Source: Shewanella halotolerans
Lineage (GTDB): Bacteria; Pseudomonadota; Gammaproteobacteria; Enterobacterales; Shewanellaceae
Assembly: GCF_019457535.1 (NCBI RefSeq)
Contig: NZ_CP080417.1
Coordinates: 1,860,001 to 1,924,000, forward strand
Length of the DNA: 64,000 nt
Direction: 5' to 3'
The translations under genes and the position numbers were made by a program. Under the pieces are notes generated by a model. That model searched no databases and was not told the origin of the DNA. It was given only the letters and a program-made list of their open reading frames with translations. This document shows, piece by piece, positions 45,598 to 54,914 of the stretch. Every line of letters starts with the position of its first letter. Position 1 is the stretch's first letter.

Positions 45598-48402
45598 TTA
45601 AAACTTGAAGCGAACCCCCGCACGATAGCTACGACCCCAGCTGGAGATATAGTCTACGTGGTTCTTGTCCCCATTCAGGTACTGCACGTAATCGGGGTCA
45701 AGCAGGTTGTTGGCCTCGAAGGTGAGGGTGATATTGTCTGTGACGTCATAGCCCACCTGCATATCCAGCTGGCCCCATTCGTCGACCTGTAGGGTCTCTG
45801 AGGTCCAGTCGTTGAGGGCATTTGACCAATACCACTGCTTGCCCAGGCTGTACTCGGAGCGATAGTTATAGGCCACATTGACCTTAAGCCCATGATTCTC
45901 GTAGAAGGCGACCACATTGTACTGATGATCAGACAACCCCTTGAACGGCAACGGCTCGCCATCCTCCGTATATTCACCCGACTCGCTGTTGTTATAGGTA
46001 TAGTTGGCCTGCACACCGAAGCCTGCGAGGGCATCAGGCAGGAAGTCGTCGAAGGTCTGGAGCCAGTTCAGCTCATAACCCCGGATACGCGACTGGTTTT
46101 CATCGTCGTTGTAGGGGCGGGTGACCTCGAAGCTGGCGCCATTGATGGTTTCCCGCGTCGGCTCGTAGATCACGAAGCCATGCAGCTCCTTGTAGTAGAA
46201 GGCCAGGTTAAGGGTGCCGCTGTCGCTGTAGTACCACTCAAGCGTGGTATCGAGCTGATCGGCATAGTAGGGCTCCAGGCCGGGATCATTCTCATAGATG
46301 AAGTTTTCCGGCGGCGTCTTCTCCTCGTTCTGCCAGATAGAGGTAACCGGCGACAGATTGGTTAGCGGCGGACGAGAGATCGCCTGTGACAGCGACAGAC
46401 GCCAGACCAAATCATCGGTTAGCCCCAGCTTACCGTTGAAGCTCGGCAGTAGCTTGTTGTAGTTGCCTTCAAACTCCACCAGGCCGACGGTATCCACCGC
46501 GTCGGTAAACAGGCCGTTTTCATCGAAGGCGATGTTGGCCGGATCCTGAGAGTAGCCCCAGGAAGTAACGGTAGTGTCTATATAGCGCAGACCGAAGTCG
46601 AGCATGTAGGGCATGCCGGCAATCTCATCTTCGAGGATCAGCTCGGCGTAGGCGTGAATGGTCTCCTCTTTCACCCCATAGGTGTTGCCGCCGGTGAGGT
46701 TAGGTCTGGGCACCAGGTATTGGTCGAACGCCTCGCTGTCCAAGGATCTGTAGTAGTCGAACAGTCCGGGAATGTTGATCCCCGCCCAGGTGTTGGGCAG
46801 GTTGGCGTTTGAGCTGCCCATGAAGTCGTCGAAGTTGCCCGGATTGAGCGCTGTTGCTGGTAGCGGCCCCCATAGGGTGTTGCCGGCGATATCCACCTTC
46901 TCGCTATCGGGGGCGTTGATCCACTCGCTCTCTGTGGTGCCGTTACGGAAGGTGTAGGCGCTGGGATTTTCCTGGCTCCAGTAGGTCTTGCCCTTGTCCT
47001 GCATGTTATAGCCGGTGCCGAACAGCACCTTGCTGATGATGCCATCGTCCGGCTCATAGGTGCCATTGAAGTTGAAGTTACCCGTCTTGTCCTTCACCTT
47101 GTCGCCGTCGATGCGGGCATACCAGGCGCCATAGTCGATACTCTCATCCAGCACGGTATCGCCGAAGGAGATGTCGGGCACCTGCTCGCCGTTGTCCCAG
47201 TTGACCGTGAGGGTGTCGATGGCGGTACGCACCACCACCCAGCTGACCGCCGCCGAGGCATCTTCTGCCTCAGAGTAGGCCAGGTCGACGTTAAAGTTAA
47301 AGTTGTCCCAGATGTAGTTGAGGTTCAGCCCCACCTGCATGGCATCGCTGTCGCGGGGATTTTGAGATTCCAGCAGCTCGGCGATGGCGGGGGAGTCCAT
47401 GTTGCCTGGCTCACCGATTGTGATGCTGTTGGTGTGACCATCGGCGCCAAACTGCACATCCTGAATGTTATCCAGGTTGGTGCCCTCAAACAGGGCCAGG
47501 GAGATCATGTTCCCCGTGGATTCAATCTCATACTTGGTATAGAGGGCGTCGAAGTTGATGTCCAGGTTCGGGGTCGGACGCCACTGCAGGGCCAGCGTAC
47601 CGCCGCTGCGCTCGCGCTGATCCGTACTTACCATGATGTTAGGCCAGCTGGGGAAGCGGCCCGATACGTTAGGATCGCCATTTGGCATCAGCTCGGCCTC
47701 GCTCCACTCGTTCCAGCCCCACTGGGCGCTGTGGCTGTCGAAGCGGGTGAAAGAGGAGGTGTGGTTGGCGGAGATCAAGATCCCCAGCTCGTCGTCGTTA
47801 AAGGTCTCGCTGATCAGCAGCGAGGCCTGGGGATCTGTCTCCCCGGCGCGCTCGTTATAATAACCCTCGATAGAGCCGGCTACCTTACTGCCCACGTTGA
47901 GGGGCTTGAGGGTGTCGATGTTGATGATGGCGCCTATGCCGCCTTCGGGCAGGGAGGCCTGCTGAGTCTTGTTGACCTGAATGCCGCCAATCAGCTCGGC
48001 GGCGATCAGATCAAAGTTAAAGTCGCGCCCGACGGTTTCCGAGGCGATCTTTCTGCCGTTGAGCGTAGTGACGTTGTAGTCGCCGGATAGTCCGCGCACG
48101 GTCACGCTCTGCCCCTCGCCGCGTAGGCGGTTAACACTCACCCCAGGGATGCGCTGCATCGCCTCGGCGACGTTGCTGTCGGGAAATTTACCTATATCTT
48201 CGGCGACCAGGGCGTCGACCACGTTGTCGGCTTCCTTCTTGATCGACTGCGCCTCTTTCAGACTGCTTAAGATCCCCCGCACCTCGATGACTTCCATCTC
48301 GGTCTCATCATTCTGTTGCTTCTCTTCGTCGTCGGCCCCGTAGGCGGGAAGTGAAGAGGCCAATGCAAGGCTAATCGCAAAGGCAAGATAATTTCTTTTC
48401 AT
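45598..48402 (-). CDS. TonB-dependent receptor, carbohydrate type
   Basis: A 934-residue outer-membrane receptor: signal peptide 1-22 (AYG-AD), a TonB-box-like EVIEVRG at about 37-43, plug domain with EDIGKFPDSNVAEAMQRIPGVSVNR and GEGQSVTVRGL, then a 22-strand barrel ending in YRAGVRFKF with the terminal aromatic. The motifs match the TonB-Xanthomonas/Caulobacter receptor group, often found in carbohydrate loci of marine proteobacteria. It is divergent from the MelR-like regulator and shares its operator region. An alpha-galactoside substrate is inferred from context. Confidence 0.93.
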   Translation of the reverse strand: MKRNYLAFAISLALASSLPAYGADDEEKQQNDETEMEVIEVRGILSSLKEAQSIKKEADNVVDALVAEDIGKFPDSNVAEAMQRIPGVSVNRLRGEGQSVTVRGLSGDYNVTTLNGRKIASETVGRDFNFDLIAAELIGGIQVNKTQQASLPEGGIGAIINIDTLKPLNVGSKVAGSIEGYYNERAGETDPQASLLISETFNDDELGILISANHTSSFTRFDSHSAQWGWNEWSEAELMPNGDPNVSGRFPSWPNIMVSTDQRERSGGTLALQWRPTPNLDINFDALYTKYEIESTGNMISLALFEGTNLDNIQDVQFGADGHTNSITIGEPGNMDSPAIAELLESQNPRDSDAMQVGLNLNYIWDNFNFNVDLAYSEAEDASAAVSWVVVRTAIDTLTVNWDNGEQVPDISFGDTVLDESIDYGAWYARIDGDKVKDKTGNFNFNGTYEPDDGIISKVLFGTGYNMQDKGKTYWSQENPSAYTFRNGTTESEWINAPDSEKVDIAGNTLWGPLPATALNPGNFDDFMGSSNANLPNTWAGINIPGLFDYYRSLDSEAFDQYLVPRPNLTGGNTYGVKEETIHAYAELILEDEIAGMPYMLDFGLRYIDTTVTSWGYSQDPANIAFDENGLFTDAVDTVGLVEFEGNYNKLLPSFNGKLGLTDDLVWRLSLSQAISRPPLTNLSPVTSIWQNEEKTPPENFIYENDPGLEPYYADQLDTTLEWYYSDSGTLNLAFYYKELHGFVIYEPTRETINGASFEVTRPYNDDENQSRIRGYELNWLQTFDDFLPDALAGFGVQANYTYNNSESGEYTEDGEPLPFKGLSDHQYNVVAFYENHGLKVNVAYNYRSEYSLGKQWYWSNALNDWTSETLQVDEWGQLDMQVGYDVTDNITLTFEANNLLDPDYVQYLNGDKNHVDYISSWGRSYRAGVRFKF

Positions 48403-48532
48403 AGTATTCCCTTCGTGTTTTCAGGCTTTTTGAGCCTTATTGTTTGGGCTGAATTAATTCTTATCAGGCTCAATAAACTAATTTTTGAAATCAGTTCACC
48501 CTGATATTTATATCCCCGAGACTGGAGGGGAA

Positions 48533-48572
48533 ACTTCCCGAAATAGTGCCTATGATTTCCAGAAAATATCCT
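48533..48572. promoter_or_regulatory. Operator pair 1 between receptor and melR genes
   Basis: ACTTCCCGAAATAGTGCCTA (from 48533) and ATTTCCAGAAAATATCCT (48555-48572). The TTCC cores are exactly 22 bp apart, as expected for tandem AraC-family half sites on one face of the helix. It lies about 130 bp upstream of the receptor start. Confidence 0.65.
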
Positions 48573-48630
48573 AACGAATATTTAACATTAGGCGCTTTCA
48601 TGCTCGCTACTTGAGTAAGTTTCACTCTGA

Positions 48631-48674
48631 ACCTTCCTGAAAATCAGGTATAACTTCCCGAAAAATAACTTATG
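48631..48674. promoter_or_regulatory. Operator pair 2 between receptor and melR genes
   Basis: CCTTCCTGAAAATCAGG (48632-48648) and ACTTCCCGAAAAATAACTTA (from 48653). The TTCC cores are 21 bp apart. It ends about 60 bp before the melR-like start. Apart from these two pairs, 48403-48735 shows no gene or RNA motif. Confidence 0.65.
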
Positions 48675-48735
48675 TTTGTTAATCAAATGTATTTGGGTTA
48701 GGTTCGCTTGAGGTGGCTTAACCGGGGTTATCCTT

Positions 48736-49611
48736 ATGTTCGAATGGGTCGAGAAAATTTCGTTTAGTGAAGCCAGTCCATTAACGGCGCAGGCGCAGGA
48801 CAATAAGTTTGGCTTTCATCGCAAGCGGCCAGAGGTGATGGCGCACAGCCATTGGCATGGACACATAGAGATTAACTACCTCTTTGATTGTTCAGCCGAT
48901 TATTTGATTAACGGTCAGGAGATCTCTGTGCCCGAGGGGCGGATGATCATCTTCTGGGCCTCGATCCCCCATCAGATGACGGCCTGTCATGGCGACGGTG
49001 AGATAGTCAATATCTACATTCCGCTGCAGGCCTTCCTCACCTGGATGCTGCCGGGGGAGTTTGTCAGCCAGCTGCTCCACGGCGAGGTGATGGTGTCGGA
49101 CAGCCTCTATGTGTGCGATCGCCAGCTGACGCAGATCTGGGAGGCGGATATCGCCAGCCAGGAGCCTCTGCTCGCCAGCCAGGTGATCAACGAAATCCGC
49201 AACCGTATCCGCCGCATGGCGATAGAGCACTACAGCACCTTTAATCTGGCCCATCGCAGCGGCCATGGGGTCGACAAGCCTGTGTTTGGCGGGCTTAACC
49301 ATATCCAAACCATGCTGCGCTATATCGCCGACCATTATGATCAGAAGATCACCATAGAAAACGTGGCCATGTCCACCGGGCTGCACAAGAACTATGCGAT
49401 GAAGCTCTTCAATCGCGTAATGAAAGTCTCAATAAAACAATATATTAACCAGCTACGGCTGCAGCATGCCCAGGCCTTGCTGATCGATACCGAGAATCCT
49501 GTGCTGAACATAGCGCTGGAGGCGGGATTTGGCTCGGTGAGCCGCTTCTATGACATCTTTCAGCGCGAGTTCAACATGTCGCCGTTGGAGTTTCGCCGCC
49601 GGGTGGGATGA
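48736..49611 (+). CDS. melR: AraC-family regulator resembling MelR
   Basis: A 291-residue activator with an N-terminal cupin ligand-binding half and a C-terminal double HTH (about 190-291). Segments closely resemble what I recall of E. coli MelR: SHWHGHIEINYLF, DYLINGQEI, IFWASIPHQ, IADHYDQKITIENVA, NYAMKLFNRVM, IKQYINQLRLQHAQALL. MelR activates melAB in response to melibiose. Here the targets are probably the divergent receptor, the GH97 gene and possibly the gal genes. The symbol is by similarity and is supported by the alpha-galactosidase context. Confidence 0.85.
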   Translation: MFEWVEKISFSEASPLTAQAQDNKFGFHRKRPEVMAHSHWHGHIEINYLFDCSADYLINGQEISVPEGRMIIFWASIPHQMTACHGDGEIVNIYIPLQAFLTWMLPGEFVSQLLHGEVMVSDSLYVCDRQLTQIWEADIASQEPLLASQVINEIRNRIRRMAIEHYSTFNLAHRSGHGVDKPVFGGLNHIQTMLRYIADHYDQKITIENVAMSTGLHKNYAMKLFNRVMKVSIKQYINQLRLQHAQALLIDTENPVLNIALEAGFGSVSRFYDIFQREFNMSPLEFRRRVG

Positions 49612-49958
49612 GGGTTATTTTTCGAGAAAGTGTCATTGTTTTTTAGTAAGCCTGTTGCCGCTCTCGCGTGCTTCAATCTGTAAAGCGCTCGCGCTTAGCC
49701 CGTCCAGACTGGCTAGTCAATGAAGGCGCAGCGAATAAAGGCTTAGCAGGTAAATAGAGAAGGCTATTTAACAAGAGTCTCTATTTCCTTGGATATTTAT
49801 CGGCATGAGCCACTTATAAAAAATAATACTGAATAGTAATAACCGAGTGTCTTTGATTATTGGGTAAAGCCTTATCAGCTAATTTTATATTTTGACTTTA
49901 TAAGCAGCCAAATATTCGAATGACACAAGATGAAAACGTTATTAATACCGAGAAGAGT
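49612..49958. other. Intergenic region before the lipoprotein gene
   Basis: AT-rich on the right, no convincing gene. ATTTCCTTGGATATTTATC at about 49783-49801 is a weak relative of the operator motif (TTCC kept, GAA lost). A promoter for the lipoprotein gene must lie here. I see no terminator after melR. Confidence 0.45.
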
Positions 49959-52091
49959 ATGAAAAAAAGCATTTTATTATCGGCATGCGCAATCTCCATC
50001 CTATCGGCCTGTTCTTACCAAGCGCCCCGTTCAGGCGATCAGCAAGTCGCCCCTGAAGCCCCTGAGGCCCAAATGCAGTTAAACGACTTGGCCAATACTC
50101 TGAATGACCGTTGGCAGTTGGGCGATGAGGGGATCACCTGGCAGGTACAGGACAAGCATGAGGACCATATCGAGATGAGCGGCGAGCAGATCTCGGCCAT
50201 CATCTACTACGGCAGCGACGAGCAGGGGCAGCTGACCCTGAAGCGTAAGCTGGTCTGGCCCATGCTGCGCACCATTCCTAACGACACCCATGCCAGCCTG
50301 ATCCATGATTTTCCACTCAGCGTCTCGCCTGAGATCATGCTTGGCGGTAAGCCGCCTGCGAAAGAGTCGCTTGAGCGTGTGACCATAGATGGCACCCTGA
50401 ATCTAACCAGCCAGCTATCCGATGCCCAGGGCAGCAAGGTGAGTATCAGTCGTACCCTGTCACCCAGCACCACAGGGCCTAAGATGATCGAGCGCTTGCG
50501 GTTTACTAACCAGGGCGAACAGGCCATCACGCTGGAGTTTAAGCCTTTAAATTATAAGGTCGAGACGGATGCGGATAAGGGGGTCTATGGCCGCTATCTT
50601 ATCCAGGCCAGCAGCGATAAGGTGGGGCAGTATAGTCTGGCGCCCGGCAGCGACCTGGAGCTCTTCGTGACTTTCGAGGCCCACAGAGCCGACAGGCAAG
50701 TAGGTGAGGCGGGGCCTGGTCAGGCGCTCACTCAAGCGAACGAGCTAACGCCGGCACAAGAGCTAACGCCAGCTCAGGAGATAAGCGCACGTAAGGATTA
50801 TGTCGCCGAGCTGAATCAAAACCTTCGTCTAGAGACGCCAGATCCTGTGCTCAACAAGATGTTCGAGTTTGCCAAGCTGCGCAGCGCCGAGTCTATCTTC
50901 AGGACCAAGGGCGGCCTGATGCATGGCCCCGGCGGCGGTCGCTACTACGCGGCGATCTGGGCCAACGATCAGGCGGAATATATCAACCCCTTCTTCCCCT
51001 TCCTGGGGGATAAACGCGGCAACGAGTCGGCCATCAACAGCTTCGCCCACTTTGCCCGTTACATGAACGATGAGGGCCGGGCGATCCCATCCTCTATCAT
51101 CGCCGAGGGTGACGATTACTGGAACGGCGCCGGTGACAGGGGCGATTGTGCCATGATCGCCTATGGTGCCAGTCGTTTCGCCCTGGCCTATGGTGACAAG
51201 CAGCAGGCCCGCGAGCTCCTGCCTCTCATCGACTGGTGTATCGACTTTAGCTACAAGAAGCAGACTCTTGATGGCGTAATAGCCTCCGACAGCGACGAGC
51301 TGGAGGGACGTTTCGCCGCAGGAGAGGTGAACCTCAGCACCAACATGCTGACCTATGGCGCGCTGATCTCCTCGGCCTACCTGAATCAGGAACTGGGCCG
51401 CACTGAACTAGCCAGCGACTATCGCCAGCGAGCCGAGGCGCTTAAGACCGCCATCGAGGCCTACTTTGGCGCGACCGTGCAGGGGTTCGATACCTATCAG
51501 TATTATCAGGGCAACGACAAGCTGAGAGCCTGGATCGCCTTGCCGCTCACCTTCGGCATCTTCGACCGTAAGCAGGCGACCCTGGATGCCCTGCTGTCGG
51601 ATTATCTATGGAGCCCAGAGGGGATCTACAGCGAGGCGGGCAACAAGACCTTCTGGGACAGGGCAACCCTGTACGCCTTCAGGGGGATCTTCAGCGCCCA
51701 GGAGACAGACACCGCCATGCGCTACTTTAAGTATTATTCGCGCAAACGCCTGCTGGGTGAGCATGTGCCTTATGCGGTCGAGGCTTGGCCCGAGGGTAAT
51801 CAGCGTCACCTCTCGGCCGAGAGCGCCCTCTACGCCCGGGTCGTGACCGAGGGGATCTTCGGCATGGAACCCACAGGCTTTAATCGCCTCAAGGTCGCCC
51901 CCTATCTGCCGACCGGTTGGAATAACATGTGTTTAAGGGGGATCCGCGCTTTCAACAGTAAGGTAGATCTCTGCGTCAATCGCACTCAGGCCAAGGGCGA
52001 TGATGCCTATCAGATCAGCGTTCAGCAGCCTGGTGGCAAGGAGCAGAAGTTCAGCTGGGACGGCAAGGGACCTGTGTCGCTATCACTCTAA
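49959..52091 (+). CDS. Outer-membrane lipoprotein with glycosidase-like fold
   Basis: A 710-residue lipoprotein. I start at ATG 49959 (GAGAAGAG upstream), giving MKKSILLSAC then ILSAC-S, with Cys18 as the lipidation site and Ser at +2, which favours outer-membrane sorting. An in-frame ATG 13 codons earlier has no signal-peptide logic. Residues about 40-260 look like a beta-sandwich. A tandem ELTPAQ/ELTPAQ linker follows at about 262-273. Then comes a helical domain with GPGGGRYYAAIWANDQAEY, SSIIAEGDDYWNGAGDRGD and AVEAWPEGNQRHLSAESALYARV, consistent with an (alpha/alpha)6 glycosidase barrel. I cannot name the GH family. A role in galactoside or polysaccharide cleavage is inferred from context. 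Confidence 0.75.
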   Translation: MKKSILLSACAISILSACSYQAPRSGDQQVAPEAPEAQMQLNDLANTLNDRWQLGDEGITWQVQDKHEDHIEMSGEQISAIIYYGSDEQGQLTLKRKLVWPMLRTIPNDTHASLIHDFPLSVSPEIMLGGKPPAKESLERVTIDGTLNLTSQLSDAQGSKVSISRTLSPSTTGPKMIERLRFTNQGEQAITLEFKPLNYKVETDADKGVYGRYLIQASSDKVGQYSLAPGSDLELFVTFEAHRADRQVGEAGPGQALTQANELTPAQELTPAQEISARKDYVAELNQNLRLETPDPVLNKMFEFAKLRSAESIFRTKGGLMHGPGGGRYYAAIWANDQAEYINPFFPFLGDKRGNESAINSFAHFARYMNDEGRAIPSSIIAEGDDYWNGAGDRGDCAMIAYGASRFALAYGDKQQARELLPLIDWCIDFSYKKQTLDGVIASDSDELEGRFAAGEVNLSTNMLTYGALISSAYLNQELGRTELASDYRQRAEALKTAIEAYFGATVQGFDTYQYYQGNDKLRAWIALPLTFGIFDRKQATLDALLSDYLWSPEGIYSEAGNKTFWDRATLYAFRGIFSAQETDTAMRYFKYYSRKRLLGEHVPYAVEAWPEGNQRHLSAESALYARVVTEGIFGMEPTGFNRLKVAPYLPTGWNNMCLRGIRAFNSKVDLCVNRTQAKGDDAYQISVQQPGGKEQKFSWDGKGPVSLSL

Positions 52092-52201
52092 ACAGTCATT
52101 GCCAATAGCGCCTTTCTGTCCTCAACGAGGCGGAAGGGCGCATCTTAAACTGGTTGCGCGTCAGATTTAGATCGCCTTAGCCCAAATCGGAGGCCCTAGC
52201 T

Positions 52202-53800
52202 GTGAGTATCTTATCCATTGCCATCGTCGGTGGCGGCGCCAGCGGCTGGCTGGCCGCCAATCATCTGGGGTTGGCGCTCAAGGGACGTAGCCCTAAGGTG
52301 AGCATTACCCTTATCGAGTCGCCCGATGTCCCCACCATAGGAGTGGGCGAAGGCACAGTGCCCATGATCCGCAAGTCACTGCAGGCGTTCGGCATTGAGG
52401 AGACGGCGCTGTTCAGGCGCTGCGATGCCAGCTTCAAGCAATCGATCAAGTTCATCAACTGGCGCCACCGCACGCCTGGCAGCGAGATGAGCGACTTTCA
52501 TCACCTGTTCGATCCGCCGAGTCCCTTTGGTGTGGACCTCAGCGACTTCTGGCTTGATGGGCTCGCAAAGGGTGAGAACCCCATGGGGTTCGATGAAGCC
52601 CTGTCGCCCCAGAGTTTCAGCTGCGAGGCGCAAAAGGCGCCTAAGACGCTCGCCTCCGCACCCTATCAGGGTGCCCACGCCTATGCCTATCACTTCGATG
52701 CCGCCAAGTTTGCCGAGCTGCTCAGGGAGAACGCCATGGAGCGTTTCGGTGTCGAGCATATTCAGGATCATCTGCTCGAAGTTGAGACGGGCAGGCTTAG
52801 GACGGACAGTGTAGAAACGGACATGCTCACAGAGGGCAATGAAAGTAAAAATGATAAGAAGATAGTGGCGCTGCACCTGAGAGAGGGCGGTCGCCGCTGT
52901 TTCGACTTTTACCTCGACTGCTCAGGCTTTAGCGGCCTCTTGATGGAGAAAGCCCTCGGCGTAGAGTTCATCTCCCTTGCGGATAAGCTTTGGATGAATA
53001 AGGCGTTAGTGACTCAGGTGGCCAGCGCGCCCGATGCGCCGCTGCCGCCCTATACCCAGGCGAGCGCCCATCAGGCCGGTTGGATCTGGGATATCGCCCT
53101 GCCCAAGCGGCGAGGCGTGGGGCTGGTCTATTGCGACCGCTACCTGAGCGACGATGAGGCGCGCCAGAAGCTCAAGCGGTATCTGGGTGACGAGCTGCTA
53201 AGTGCCGGCGAGTTTCGCAGCCTCACCATGCGGGTAGGGCATCTGCAAAAGTTCTGGCAGGGCAACTGCGTCGCGCTTGGGTTGGCCCAGGGTTTCCTCG
53301 AGCCCCTGGAGGCGACCTCTATCCTGCTGACTGACTTTGCCGCGTCACTACTTGCACGAAAATTCCCCACAGACAGTGAGACACTGCCTGTGCTTGAGGC
53401 CAGGTTTAACCGTATCGTCGGCCACGCCTGGCAGGCGGTTATTGACTTCGTGGCGCTGCACTATCAGCTGTCGGATCGCAGCGACTCCGCCTTCTGGCGC
53501 GACTATCGTACTCATCTGAGTGCCCAGCCAACATCCGAGGAGCTGCCTCGGCGACTCGCCCTGTGGCAACACTTCACGCCCCATCCCGACGACTTCTTCT
53601 CTCAGTTCGAGGTGTTTGGGGTGGATAACTACCTCTATCTGCTCTATGGCATGGGCTTCAGTACCCAGCCCAAGGCGCTCGATGATGCGGCGCGCCAGCA
53701 GGCCAGGGCGCAGCTGGATAAGATCGCCCACGCCAAGGCTTTTCTGGCGCAGAAGCTGCCGGATCACAGGGCCTTTATCCGGGCGCTAATTCAGGGCTAG
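52202..53800 (+). CDS. Tryptophan-halogenase-like flavoprotein
   Basis: A 532-residue FAD-dependent protein of the tryptophan halogenase family. It starts at GTG 52202 with GGAGG upstream. FAD motif IVGGGASGWLAA at 8-19, GVGEGTVPMI at 48-57, Lys79 (same number as the catalytic lysine of PrnA) and FLEPLEATS at 365-373 around the usual glutamate. The WxWxIP motif reads WIWDIA at 294-299, so it is degenerate. Homologues are common next to TonB-dependent receptors in carbohydrate loci, where their substrate is unknown. Real halogenation here is unproven. Confidence 0.85.
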   Translation: MSILSIAIVGGGASGWLAANHLGLALKGRSPKVSITLIESPDVPTIGVGEGTVPMIRKSLQAFGIEETALFRRCDASFKQSIKFINWRHRTPGSEMSDFHHLFDPPSPFGVDLSDFWLDGLAKGENPMGFDEALSPQSFSCEAQKAPKTLASAPYQGAHAYAYHFDAAKFAELLRENAMERFGVEHIQDHLLEVETGRLRTDSVETDMLTEGNESKNDKKIVALHLREGGRRCFDFYLDCSGFSGLLMEKALGVEFISLADKLWMNKALVTQVASAPDAPLPPYTQASAHQAGWIWDIALPKRRGVGLVYCDRYLSDDEARQKLKRYLGDELLSAGEFRSLTMRVGHLQKFWQGNCVALGLAQGFLEPLEATSILLTDFAASLLARKFPTDSETLPVLEARFNRIVGHAWQAVIDFVALHYQLSDRSDSAFWRDYRTHLSAQPTSEELPRRLALWQHFTPHPDDFFSQFEVFGVDNYLYLLYGMGFSTQPKALDDAARQQARAQLDKIAHAKAFLAQKLPDHRAFIRALIQG

Positions 53801-53853
53801 TCTCAGGGCTAATCTCTGGCTTAGTCTCTGGCCGAATATCTGGCTAAAGCGAG
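53794..53853 (+). repeat. 12-bp tandem repeat across the halogenase stop codon
   Basis: GGGCTAGTCTCA, GGGCTAATCTCT, GGCTTAGTCTCT, GGCCGAATATCT and a decayed fifth unit. The first unit contains the TAG stop at 53798-53800. A 14-bp palindrome CAGGCTTAAGCCTG follows at 53856-53869, between the convergent genes. Confidence 0.88.
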
Positions 53854-53886
53854 GTCAGGCTTAAGCCTGGTCAGGCCGATAAGTTC

Positions 53887-54786
53887 TTACCAGTTCGCGC
53901 TGCGCTCTGCCAACGCCTGCTTGAGAAAATCGATAAACACCCTGAGCCGGGCGGGTATATGTAGCCGCTCCGGAGTGAGGGCGTAGATGCCATGTGTCGG
54001 CGCCTGGTAATCGCTGAGCACTGGCACCAGAGTGCCCGCAGCCAACTCCTCTTCCACCAGATACCTGGGCATCAGGGCGATCCCCATGCCATCGAGCAGC
54101 AGGCGGCGGATCACCTCGCTGTTGTTAACTTTGATGTTGCCCCGGGGCTTGATTCGGCTCACCTCGCCGCGCCGCTCAAAACTCCACTCCAGTCCGCCGC
54201 GAAAGTACGAATAGAAGAGGCAGTTGTGCCCTCTGAGATCAGCAAGGCTTCTGGGATGGCCCTGGCGCGCAAGATAGTCGGGGGAGGTGCACAGCAGGCT
54301 GTGACAGGGGGCGAGCTTCAACGCTACCAGGCTAGAATCTGGCAGATCGCCTATTCGCACTACCATATCCAGGCCCTCTTTGAGCAGATCCACTACGCGA
54401 TCGTCCAGGCTCACCTCTAAGTTGATGGCGGGGTATTGGCGGCTAAATTCGCTCAGCAGCGGCGCGATATGACGCTGACCGAAGACGTTGGGCAGGCTCA
54501 CCTTTAAGTTGCCCTTTACTGCCCCCTGTTGGCTGGCCAGGGCATCCTGGGCCTGCTGCATCAGGGCAGCCGCTTGGTGCACATATTCATAGTACTGCCT
54601 GCCGGCATCTGTGAGGTGCAGTCTGCGGGTGGTGCGCTGAATAAGCTTGACCCCTAAGGCCTGCTCTAGGGCGCTGATGCGCTTACTCACCGCCGACTTG
54701 TTGATGCCTAAACGCCGCGCGGCCTCGGAGAAACTGCCCAGTTCGACGACCGAGACAAACAGGGGAATGTTGGCGTAGATGTCCAA
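53887..54786 (-). CDS. LysR-family transcriptional regulator
   Basis: A 299-residue regulator with an N-terminal winged HTH (DIYANIPLFVSVVELGSFSE, then AARRLGINKSAVSKRISALE) and a periplasmic-binding-like effector domain. The likely start is TTG 54786, with AGGAAA 6 bases upstream, which aligns with relatives starting at DIYANIPLF; no ATG is available in the right place. It is divergent from the paired DMT genes and probably controls them, with the LysR site in the ~130-bp gap. Not obviously connected with galactose. Confidence 0.9.
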   Translation of the reverse strand: MDIYANIPLFVSVVELGSFSEAARRLGINKSAVSKRISALEQALGVKLIQRTTRRLHLTDAGRQYYEYVHQAAALMQQAQDALASQQGAVKGNLKVSLPNVFGQRHIAPLLSEFSRQYPAINLEVSLDDRVVDLLKEGLDMVVRIGDLPDSSLVALKLAPCHSLLCTSPDYLARQGHPRSLADLRGHNCLFYSYFRGGLEWSFERRGEVSRIKPRGNIKVNNSEVIRRLLLDGMGIALMPRYLVEEELAAGTLVPVLSDYQAPTHGIYALTPERLHIPARLRVFIDFLKQALAERSANW

Positions 54787-54914
54787 ATATAGTTTCCTAT
54801 ATAGCAACAAAGAGTTTCGAATGTAGCGGATTATCTATTTCATGGAAACAGATTAAAGTGGCGCCATCGAGATTAAGATGACTAATAAGACGCTATTTAG
54901 CGTGGAACGAGACG

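Noticed and set aside
47362..48090. A 242-codon open frame antisense to the TonB receptor
   Set aside because: It lies wholly opposite a clear receptor gene, has no ribosome-binding site or recognisable motif, and follows from the codon bias of the real gene.
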